Shown here piece by piece: positions 47,044 through 54,456 of a stretch of 64,000 bases of DNA (positions are counted from its first letter, which is position 1; every line of letters begins with the position of its first letter). Source of the stretch: an uncultured Alphaproteobacteria bacterium (GTDB lineage Bacteria; Pseudomonadota; Alphaproteobacteria; Caulobacterales; Caulobacteraceae); NCBI GenBank assembly GCA_903822175.1, contig CAIJOB010000024.1:1-64000 (forward strand), written 5' to 3'. Under the pieces are notes generated by a model. That model was not told where the DNA came from and ran no database searches. It worked only from the letters and a program-made list of their open reading frames with translations. The position numbers and the translations under genes were made by a program.

Positions 47044-48294
47044 ATGTCCCGGCTGGTGATGAAATTTGGCGGCACGTCCGTCGCCGACCTGGAGCGGATC
47101 CGCCGCGTCGCGCGGCTGGTGAACGCCGAGGTGGCGGCCGGGCATCGGGTGGCGGTGGTGGTCTCGGCGATGGCTGGCAAGACCAATGAGCTGGTCGCCT
47201 GGACCGACGGCTCCGGCGCGGCGGCCGACGGCCTGCCGATGTCCGACGACGAATACGACGTGGTGGTGGCGAGCGGTGAGCAGGTGACCGCGGGCCTGCT
47301 GGCCATGGCGTTGCGCAACTCCGGCACGCCGGCGCGGTCCTGGATGGGCTGGCAGATTCCGATCATCGCCGACGACGCCCACGGCCGCGCCCGCATCGAC
47401 GACGTGGAGCCCGAGAAGCTGATCGCGGCCATGGACTCCGGTCAGGTGGCGGTGATCGCCGGCTTCCAGGGCGTGACGCGCGACGGGCGGATCGCCACGC
47501 TCGGCCGCGGCGGCTCGGACACCAGCGCGGTGGCCATCGCCGCGGCGGTGAAGGCCATCCGCTGCGACATCTACACCGACGTGGACGGGGTCTACACCAC
47601 CGACCCGCGCATCGAGAGCAAGGCCCGGCGCCTGGCCAAGATTTCCTACGAAGAAATGCTGGAGATGGCGTCCCTGGGGGCCAAGGTGCTGCAGACCCGT
47701 TCGGTCGAGCTGGCCATGGCGCAGAACGTGCCTGTGCGGGTGCTGAGTAGTTTCGTGGAGCCGGGAGAAGCCCCCGGTCAGGGCACCATCGTGTGCGACG
47801 AGGATGAGATCATGGAAAAGCGGATCGTGAGCGGCGTGACCTTCAGCCGCGACGAGGCGAAGATCAGCCTCTTCGGCCTGCCCGACCACCCCGGCGTGTC
47901 GTCGGAGATCTTCGGCCGGCTGGCCGACGCCAACGTCAATGTCGACATGATCGTCCAGAGCCACGCGCGCACCCAGAACACCGCCAATATGGAATTCACG
48001 GTCGGCAAGCGCGACGCCAGCCGCACGGTGGAGATTGTCCGCGCCGCCCAGGCGCAGCTCGGCTTCGACGACGTGGCGGTGAACGAGGAGGTCTCCAAGG
48101 TCTCGGTGATCGGGGTCGGCATGCGCAGCCACACCGGCGTCGCCAAGACCATGTTCGCTGCGCTGGCGGAAAAGGGCGTCAACATCCAGGTGATCTCGAC
48201 GTCGGAGATCAAGATCAGCGTGCTGATTGACTCGGCCTACACTGAGCTGGCGGTGCGCGCCCTGCATGCGGCGTATGGGTTGGATCAGCTCTAG
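47044..48294 (+). CDS. lysC: Aspartate kinase LysC
   Basis: A 416-residue aspartokinase that starts the lysine, threonine and methionine (and DAP) branch. The kinase domain opens with LVMKFGGTSVADLERIRRVA and contains LGRGGSDTSAVAIAAAVKA. Two C-terminal ACT domains (about 265-410, including VSSEIFGRLADANVNVDMIV and MFAALAEKGVNIQVISTSEI) mediate feedback inhibition. ATG 47044 begins the family motif; an upstream in-frame ATG at 46957 adds 29 unrelated residues. Confidence 0.95.
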   Translation: MSRLVMKFGGTSVADLERIRRVARLVNAEVAAGHRVAVVVSAMAGKTNELVAWTDGSGAAADGLPMSDDEYDVVVASGEQVTAGLLAMALRNSGTPARSWMGWQIPIIADDAHGRARIDDVEPEKLIAAMDSGQVAVIAGFQGVTRDGRIATLGRGGSDTSAVAIAAAVKAIRCDIYTDVDGVYTTDPRIESKARRLAKISYEEMLEMASLGAKVLQTRSVELAMAQNVPVRVLSSFVEPGEAPGQGTIVCDEDEIMEKRIVSGVTFSRDEAKISLFGLPDHPGVSSEIFGRLADANVNVDMIVQSHARTQNTANMEFTVGKRDASRTVEIVRAAQAQLGFDDVAVNEEVSKVSVIGVGMRSHTGVAKTMFAALAEKGVNIQVISTSEIKISVLIDSAYTELAVRALHAAYGLDQL

Positions 48295-49682
48295 GCGGTC
48301 TCAGCACTTCCGGTCAGCCGGAACGCCGCCCAGGTCCCGGCGAGCGCCAGGGGGATCACCGAGACGAAGACCCAGAACGAGATCGCCTGGCCGTTGTGCG
48401 CGGTGATGCCGCCAGTGAAGCCTGCCAGGTTCGCCGCCACGCCGCTGATCGCCGAGCCCGCCGCGGCGCCGGTCTGGCGCACCGCAGTGATCGCGGAAGA
48501 GCCGATGGCGCGGTCCTCGTCGGAAAGCGCGGCCAGCAGGCGGCGACTCATGAACGACCAGGAGAAGCCGAACGCAGCCCCCATCAGGGCGCCGCCGGCC
48601 AGCACCCACCAGAACGGCCCATCGGCCATGCTCCAGGCGAGGATCCCCAGGCTGGCGATCAGCAGCAGGGTCCCGATGCGGATCCAGCGGCCGTCCCAAA
48701 GCCCCGTCGCGCCGGCCACCAGCATGGCCGCCAGCGTCCAGGCCGCCGACTCCGAGCCGATGGCGTAGCCGGCCCCGAGCGGCGAGAAGCCGCGCAGGGT
48801 CTGCAGCAGCGGCGGGGCGTAGATCGCAAAACCCATGGTCGCCGCCGTGAGCGCGAACATCGAGAAATAGCCGGACCCGCAGACGGTCCTTAGGTCCCCT
48901 GCCCGATGCGGCAGCAACCGCACCTTCGCCCGATGGTCGATCCAGATCACCAGGGTGAGGATCGCCAGGCCCAAGACAACCAGGCCAACGGCGAACGCCG
49001 GCGCCTTGACCACATCGGCCGCGGCGATGGCCGCGACGCCGACGCCCAGCACGCCGAGTTGGGTCCAGGGAATGCCAGGGCCTCCTCCGGCCTTGGCCGA
49101 GCCGCGCAGCAGAAAGGGCGCGGCGGCCGCGAAGACCCCGGCCTGTAGGGCGAACAGCCAGAAGACGTCGCGCCAGTTTCCGGCCTGCAGCACCGCGCCG
49201 CCGAACAGCGGCCCCAACACCGTGGCGATCCCCCAGATGAAGGTCACGCTGGCGAACACGCGGGCCAGATGCCGCTCGGGGAACAGGAGCGCGATGGCGA
49301 CCATGGCGAAGCCGCTGATCCAGCCGGAGCCCAGACCCTGGATCAGGCGGCCGACCAGGAAGGTGCCGACGTCGGGCGCCAGAGCGCTCATCACGCAGCC
49401 GGCGGCCATCAGGGCGCCCGCCGCGGCTGTGGCGCCGCGCAGGCCGAAAATCTCCGAGACCCGGCCGGAGCTCGCGCCCGCCAGGATCGCGCCGACCAGG
49501 AACCCCGCCGTCGCCCAGCTGAAATAGGCATAGCCGCCGAGCTGGGCGCCGACACTGGGCATGATGGTGGCGGTGACCAGGCTGTCAGCGGCGTTCAGCC
49601 AGACGCCCAGGCAGATCAGCGCAAACCGCGGCAGCCGGCCATCGGCCAGCAGGTCGGCCCAGCTGTTCTCGTTACGCGCCAT
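48291..49682 (-). CDS. MFS transporter (drug:proton antiporter-like)
   Basis: A 463-residue protein with at least 12 transmembrane helices and the major facilitator pattern (LGGYAYFSWATAGFLVGAIL, then GRVSEIFGLRGATAAAGAL for the loop 2-3 motif, and LIQGLGSGWISGFAMVAIAL). It is likely an efflux pump. Its stop overlaps the lysC stop by 4 nt (convergent). It is divergent from the SufR-like regulator at 49768, with a palindrome between them, making it the probable regulated target. Substrate unknown. Confidence 0.85.
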   Translation of the reverse strand: MARNENSWADLLADGRLPRFALICLGVWLNAADSLVTATIMPSVGAQLGGYAYFSWATAGFLVGAILAGASSGRVSEIFGLRGATAAAGALMAAGCVMSALAPDVGTFLVGRLIQGLGSGWISGFAMVAIALLFPERHLARVFASVTFIWGIATVLGPLFGGAVLQAGNWRDVFWLFALQAGVFAAAAPFLLRGSAKAGGGPGIPWTQLGVLGVGVAAIAAADVVKAPAFAVGLVVLGLAILTLVIWIDHRAKVRLLPHRAGDLRTVCGSGYFSMFALTAATMGFAIYAPPLLQTLRGFSPLGAGYAIGSESAAWTLAAMLVAGATGLWDGRWIRIGTLLLIASLGILAWSMADGPFWWVLAGGALMGAAFGFSWSFMSRRLLAALSDEDRAIGSSAITAVRQTGAAAGSAISGVAANLAGFTGGITAHNGQAISFWVFVSVIPLALAGTWAAFRLTGSAETA

Positions 49683-49736
49683 TTCGACAACCTTTGCCTT
49701 GTCGAATTTGGGTAGACCGCCTCGCGGAATATTGCA

Positions 49737-49749
49737 ACAATACGATTGT
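49737..49749. promoter_or_regulatory. Candidate operator ACAAT-ACG-ATTGT
   Basis: A perfect 5-bp inverted repeat with a 3-nt spacer, extendable to CAACAAT-ACG-ATTGTCA with one mismatch. It lies between the MFS start and the regulator start, about 19 nt before the regulator TTG codon. It is AT-rich against its flanks. It is probably bound by the regulator at 49768-50394. Confidence 0.6.
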
Positions 49750-49767
49750 CAAATCGGACGACGGACC

Positions 49768-50394
49768 TTGCGCAGCCCCACCGAGCAGATCCTGCTGACC
49801 CTGAAGACCCGTGGGGCCCAGGAAACCCTGGCGGTCGCCGCAGGCCTGGGCGTCAGCCGCCAGGCCGCCCTGCAGACCCTCGAACGCCTGGCCGCTGACG
49901 GCCTGATCTCGCATTCCACGGAGCGCCGAGGCGTCGGACGCCCGCGCCGGCTCTGGGCGCTGACCGACAAGGCGCAGGGCCGCTTCCCCGACACCCACGC
50001 CCAGCTCACCGTCGAGATGCTGGCCGCCGTGCGCGCCGAGTTTGGCGAAGACGGCGTCGACCGGCTGATCGCGCGGCGCGAGCGGGACGCGGAGGCCGCC
50101 TACGTCCAGGCGCTGGAGCCGGCGACCACGCTGGAGAGCCGCCTCGCCCGCCTGACCGCGCTGCGCGTCGCCGAGGGCTATATGGCCAAGTGGTGGCGCG
50201 AGGACGACGGATCCTGGCTGCTGGTCGAGAACCATTGCCCGATCTGCGCGGCGGCCCTCGCCTGCCAGGGCTTCTGCCGCGCGGAACTGACCCTGTTCCG
50301 CAAGGTGCTGGGCCCCGGCGTCGCCATCGAGCGGACCGACCACATCCTGGCCGGCGCCCGCCGCTGCGCCTACCGGATCACCGCCCAGGCCTGA
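49768..50394 (+). CDS. SufR-like winged-helix repressor with a cysteine cluster
   Basis: A 208-residue regulator. The N-terminal winged helix (ILLTLKTRGAQETLAVAAGL, then GVSRQAALQTLERLAADGLI and RRGVGRPRRLWALTDKAQGR) matches the ArsR/SufR-type family. The C-terminal half carries Cys157, Cys160, Cys166, Cys170 and Cys200 in ENHCPICAAALACQGFC and ARRCAYRI. SufR of cyanobacteria ligates an Fe-S cluster with C164, C177 and C205; C157, C170 and C200 here have closely similar spacing. It likely senses redox or Fe-S status, or a metal. TTG 49768 with GACGGA upstream is preferred; longer frames add unlikely residues. Confidence 0.78.
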   Translation: MRSPTEQILLTLKTRGAQETLAVAAGLGVSRQAALQTLERLAADGLISHSTERRGVGRPRRLWALTDKAQGRFPDTHAQLTVEMLAAVRAEFGEDGVDRLIARRERDAEAAYVQALEPATTLESRLARLTALRVAEGYMAKWWREDDGSWLLVENHCPICAAALACQGFCRAELTLFRKVLGPGVAIERTDHILAGARRCAYRITAQA

Positions 50395-50406
50395 AGCGGG
50401 GTCGAC

Positions 50407-51084
50407 CTAGTCGCCGAAGCCGACGAACACCGTCGCTTCCGCCACCGCCTTGCGTTCGGAGACGACCGCATTGGCCGGGAAGCTGTCGTCGGGCCAGCCC
50501 AGCGCGATGCTCTTCATGATCACCTGATCGTCGGCGATGCCGGCGTGCTCACGCACCACCGGCGACTGCATGATGCCCTGGCTGTTGATCACGCAGCCCA
50601 GGCCCCGCGACCAGGCGGCGTTGACCAGCGCGGTCGCCACGGCGCCGCAGTCGAAGGGTGTGTCGTCGCTGTCGGCGAGTTCCTTGTCGTAGGTGATGAT
50701 CACGCAGACCGGCGCGTCGAACTGGCGAAAGCCGCGCAGCACCCAGTCCTGGCGCCCCGCCACGTCCTCGCGGGCGATCCCCATGGCGCCGAACAGCTGC
50801 TTGGCCACGCCGACCTGCCGGTCGCGGTGCGGGCCGGCGAAGGCGTGGCCGGTGCGGAACTCGCGTGAGTGCGGCACGCCGGCCAGATTGCGCTCGGTGT
50901 TGCCGGCGCGGATGCGGTCCAGCGGCTCGCCGGTGATGATGTAGAAATTCCACGGCTGGGTGTTCATCGACGACGGCGCTCGCATCGCCAGGCCGATGAT
51001 TTCCTCGATCAGCGCCCTGGGCACCGGCTCGGGCTTGTAGCCGCGGATGCTGCGGCGGCCGAGAATGACGTCGTCGAACTGCAT
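50407..51084 (-). CDS. Nitroreductase family flavoprotein
   Basis: A 225-residue FMN-dependent nitroreductase-fold protein. The N-terminal motif RRSIRGYKPEPVP binds FMN phosphate, APSSMNTQPWNFYIITGEP is the flavin-site helix and loop, and a late GLGCVINSQG-IMQSP segment follows. These enzymes reduce nitroaromatics, quinones or act in dehydrogenation. It is convergent with the regulator gene. Substrate unknown. Confidence 0.9.
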   Translation of the reverse strand: MQFDDVILGRRSIRGYKPEPVPRALIEEIIGLAMRAPSSMNTQPWNFYIITGEPLDRIRAGNTERNLAGVPHSREFRTGHAFAGPHRDRQVGVAKQLFGAMGIAREDVAGRQDWVLRGFRQFDAPVCVIITYDKELADSDDTPFDCGAVATALVNAAWSRGLGCVINSQGIMQSPVVREHAGIADDQVIMKSIALGWPDDSFPANAVVSERKAVAEATVFVGFGD

Positions 51085-51285
51085 GGATGGACCCTAGGAA
51101 TCGTTGGCGCGCAGCGGCCAGTGGAACTCTGTCGCCTACCTCTTTCGCACTGACTGCGGAGGTTGCGAAAGCCCCCAAAGGTCGGAAGCGGACACGGCAA
51201 TCGCCGGCCGCTAGTCTTCCCGCCGCCTGTCGGAAAGCCTGCCCCCGGTTCGTCCTTAGGGCAGGAAGCGCGCGGAGGACGACCG

Positions 51286-51945
51286 ATGAACCCCACCATC
51301 ACCGCCTTCAAGGCCTCGCCCGACCGCGGCCGGGGACTGGCGCGGGACATGCGCGTCCGCTGGGCGCTGGAAGAGGTGGGCCAGCCCTACGACGTGCGTC
51401 TGGTCACCTTCGAGGAGATGAAGCAGCCCGCTCACCTTGCGCTCAGTCCGTTCGGGCAGATCCCGACCTATGAAGACGGCGATCTGGCGCTCTTCGAGTC
51501 AGGCTCGATCGTCTTCCACATCGCGCAGCGCCATGCCGCCCTGTTGCCGCAGGACGCGGCCGGCCGGGCCCGGGCGGTCACCTGGATGTTCGCCGCGCTC
51601 AGCACCGTGGAGCCGCCGCTGGTCGAGCGCGGGATGGCCGGGCTGCTGGAGCGCGACAAGCCCTGGTTCGAACAGCGCCAGCCGATGCTGGAAGAGCGCG
51701 CCCGCAAGGTGCTCCGCGAGCTTTCGGCCCGCCTCGGCGAGGCCGAATGGCTGGAGGGCGCCTTCACCGCGGGCGACCTGATGATGGCCGGCGTTCTGTT
51801 CCGGTCGAAGCCGTCGGGAATCCTGAACGAGTTCCCCAACCTCGCCGCCTACGTCGCCCGCGCCGAGGCCCGGCCCGCCTTCCAGCGGGCCTTCGCAGCC
51901 CAGCTGGCGGTCTTCCAGGCCGCTTCAGCCGCCGAAGGGACCTAG
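51286..51945 (+). CDS. Glutathione S-transferase family protein
   Basis: A 219-residue protein with GST fold: N-terminal thioredoxin domain (ITAFKASPDRGRGLARDMRV, then RWALEEVGQPYDVRLVTFEE, PFGQIPTYEDGDLALFESGS) and helical C-terminal domain. The Arg-rich region after the first strand replaces the usual Ser/Cys catalytic context, so the subclass is uncertain. ATG 51286 has a strong GGAGGA nine nt upstream. Its 3' end overlaps the convergent unknown gene by 21 nt. Confidence 0.84.
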   Translation: MNPTITAFKASPDRGRGLARDMRVRWALEEVGQPYDVRLVTFEEMKQPAHLALSPFGQIPTYEDGDLALFESGSIVFHIAQRHAALLPQDAAGRARAVTWMFAALSTVEPPLVERGMAGLLERDKPWFEQRQPMLEERARKVLRELSARLGEAEWLEGAFTAGDLMMAGVLFRSKPSGILNEFPNLAAYVARAEARPAFQRAFAAQLAVFQAASAAEGT

Positions 51946-52530
51946 CGCGCCCTCGCCGCTGCGCCTCCCTGATTGCGGCACCGGTCCTGCGCCCAGCTGG
52001 CTAAGCGGGAGGGAGGCCTTCGCGGCCCACCGGAACCGGATCGCCTGCCGGGCGGCACCGAGACCTCGTTCCGACACTCCCACGATGCGCAGGAAGAGTG
52101 GGGCGACGCCGCAGCGCCTAGCGACCAGCGCCTCCGCCATTGGCACAAAGCCGGCCATGAAGATGCAGTCAAAGCCGTGGCAGTCGATCCGGCTATAGAC
52201 GACACCGCCATTGACCCGCGCCGCGCTCATTCGCGCCAAGGGTTGCGCCACGAAGTCGTCCGTCGGATTCGTCTCGACCCTGGCGCCGAGGCGTTCGATG
52301 TCCGCCCGCTCCGGATGACGAGGCGTGCCGTCGGCGTTCACAACCACATAGATTCCACCGGGTTCGCTTACCGACCCATAGACCGGCGGAAGCTCGAATG
52401 CGCCGTGATCCTTCAGAAGCCCCAAGCAGCGGGCACGCGCCTGAGCGTCGGGAATCTCGTCCGAAGCCGCCACAGGGGCGGCGGCTAGCAGGGCCGCCGC
52501 AGCAACAAGCACATGGAGCCGTCGTCGCAT
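51925..52530 (-). CDS. Exported protein of unknown function
   Basis: A 201-residue protein with a signal peptide (HVLVAAAALLAAAPVAASDE). It contains four cysteines in the mature region (RCLGLL, DCHGFDCIF, RRCGV) that could form disulfides. The segment GGIYVVVNADGTPRHPERAD resembles repeats of periplasmic TonB-like or energy-transducer tails, but I do not assign a family. ATG 52530 starts the signal peptide. The stop lies 2 nt past the alpha/beta hydrolase gene's 3' end on the upstream side, so both may be co-transcribed. Confidence 0.6.
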   Translation of the reverse strand: MRRRLHVLVAAAALLAAAPVAASDEIPDAQARARCLGLLKDHGAFELPPVYGSVSEPGGIYVVVNADGTPRHPERADIERLGARVETNPTDDFVAQPLARMSAARVNGGVVYSRIDCHGFDCIFMAGFVPMAEALVARRCGVAPLFLRIVGVSERGLGAARQAIRFRWAAKASLPLSQLGAGPVPQSGRRSGEGALGPFGG

Positions 52531-52532
52531 GC

Positions 52533-54266
52533 CTAGCGTGCCCTCGCGGCCCCCGGCGTCGGCAGCTTGAAGCCGGGATACCAGTGGGTCGCGGTGCCGG
52601 CGGTCACATACCAGCTGAGCAAGAGCGCGCAGATGAGCGCACCCGGCACGTAGCTGTTGGTGCGCCGGTAGGTGATCGCCGCGATCGCCCCGATCACCGC
52701 CAGCAGCGGCACGAACTGGATCGCCACGATGGTGTTCAGGGGCTCGGTCGGCGTGAACAGGAAGCCGGTGCGGAACAGGGTCGAATATTCGACGATCAGC
52801 AGCACGAGGAAGCCTAGGGCTGCGGCCAGCTTCCAGGCGCCGCTCTGGACGATGAAGCCCTCGCCCTTGACCGCCAGGTTCGCCGCCATGGCCCGCAGAG
52901 CGACCAGGAAATAGACGCCCCAGAGCAGGGCGTAGGGGATCGCCATCAGGGCGTGGCGGCCATCCAGCGGATGCAGGCCCAGCACCCAGAAGCGGTAGTC
53001 GACCTTGAACACCGCATCGACGATGACCAGCGACAGATAGCCCACCGCGATGGTCGCCGCCGCGATCCCCGCCGATTTCAGCCAGTTGTGGGTGAAGACC
53101 GGCTTGCCGCCGCGCAGGACGAAGCTCAGCGCCAGCGAGATCAGCGCGTTGGCCAGCGCCCAGACGATCAGCTGGTTCTGGATCGACTGTGGGAAGAGCT
53201 GCATCGGGAAGAACAGCACGCCCACCTTCATCACCGGATAGAAGGTCAGCGCCGGGATGGCCGCGGTCAGCAGGGCCGCCAGCCACCACTTCCAGCCACG
53301 CCGCTCGGCGACGGGCTCCATGGGGTGATTCAGGCTCGCGAAGACCTTGGTGGTCAGCAGGACCTCGAAGGTTCCGATCAGCAGCAGCACGAAGCCGATG
53401 AAGCCGATCGCCGTGCCGATATCCTTCCAGAGCCAGATCTGGTCGCCCGGCGGCAGGGGATTGGCCTCGCCCACCAGGGTCTTTTCGAACCAGTCGACAG
53501 CCCCCCCGACGCCGGCGTGGCTGAAGTGTTCCCAGGGGTGGGTCACCGGCGGGTTTTCCAGGATCCGGGCGCTGCCGTCGGCGATGGTTCCGTAGATCTT
53601 GCCGACCAGGATCGGAGACGGCTGGCCGAACACCTTGGCGAGCTTCTTCGAGGTCGGGACCAGCGAGCCCTTGGGCACGCCCCACATCAAGGGCGCGAAC
53701 TCGTCGAACTGGCCGTAGACGACGGCGAGGTTGCGATAGGTCGCCGGGCCCTTCACGCCCAGGAAGCTCGGCGTTGAGCCTTCGAAGACGATGGCCTTGT
53801 AGCCGTCCGGCTGAGCGCCCGCCGCCGTGGTGATCGGCACCCCGCCCATGGAGTGGCCTTCCAGCCCGATGTTGGTCTTGTCGACCATCGGCAGGCTCTG
53901 CAGGTAGGTCAGCGCCGCGGGGCCGCCCAGGTCGCGCACCTGGCCCACCGCGCCCTCGGAATAGCCGTGGCCGACCATGTCCATGGCCAGGACCACAAAG
54001 CCGCGCCGGGCCAGCTCGATGGCGAACGGGCTCTGCATCTCGCGGGTGTTGATGTAGCCGTGGCTGACCAACACCGCCGGAGCGGGATGGGCCGCTGTTG
54101 CGCTGGCCGGGACGTAGAGCAGGCCGGCTTGCGTCAGACCCTTATCGCCCGCGAAACGCACCTCGCGCAGCGAGACGTGACCCGCCGTCTCGATCTGATG
54201 CGCCAGGAGCGATCCGCCAAGGATCAGCACCAGGCCCAGGATAAAGAAGCCCCATTTGCGCAGCAT
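52533..54266 (-). CDS. Membrane-bound alpha/beta hydrolase
   Basis: A 577-residue protein with an N-terminal anchor (GFFILGLVLILGGSLLAHQI) and an alpha/beta hydrolase domain (about 30-260) bearing nucleophile elbow EGHSMGGVPI with Ser, AVLVSHGYINTREM for the oxyanion side and HPWEHFSHAG for His. The C-terminal half has around eight transmembrane helices. The fusion of hydrolase to a multi-helix domain is unusual; similar proteins exist but I know no function. It is followed by the exported unknown protein 2 nt downstream. Confidence 0.8.
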   Translation of the reverse strand: MLRKWGFFILGLVLILGGSLLAHQIETAGHVSLREVRFAGDKGLTQAGLLYVPASATAAHPAPAVLVSHGYINTREMQSPFAIELARRGFVVLAMDMVGHGYSEGAVGQVRDLGGPAALTYLQSLPMVDKTNIGLEGHSMGGVPITTAAGAQPDGYKAIVFEGSTPSFLGVKGPATYRNLAVVYGQFDEFAPLMWGVPKGSLVPTSKKLAKVFGQPSPILVGKIYGTIADGSARILENPPVTHPWEHFSHAGVGGAVDWFEKTLVGEANPLPPGDQIWLWKDIGTAIGFIGFVLLLIGTFEVLLTTKVFASLNHPMEPVAERRGWKWWLAALLTAAIPALTFYPVMKVGVLFFPMQLFPQSIQNQLIVWALANALISLALSFVLRGGKPVFTHNWLKSAGIAAATIAVGYLSLVIVDAVFKVDYRFWVLGLHPLDGRHALMAIPYALLWGVYFLVALRAMAANLAVKGEGFIVQSGAWKLAAALGFLVLLIVEYSTLFRTGFLFTPTEPLNTIVAIQFVPLLAVIGAIAAITYRRTNSYVPGALICALLLSWYVTAGTATHWYPGFKLPTPGAARAR

Positions 54267-54456
54267 GACGTCCCCCCAAGGACAGTGTTTTCTGTTCGTT
54301 GGGCGCGACGATGCGTCCGCTGGAGAGAAAGCTCAAGCGCAGGCGCCCGATTGCTGTGCAAAGGGGTCAAACGGTGGAAACGTCCCTTTCCGTCTCCGTT
54401 CCGCGACACAAACCTGCTAGGAGGCGGAAAAGAATGAGGGAGAATCCGGAAGGTCG

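Noticed and set aside
51925-53685. A 586-codon frame joining the exported unknown protein to sequence inside the membrane hydrolase.
   Set aside because: The signal peptide beginning at 52530 marks the true start; the upstream part is a shadow of the hydrolase gene.
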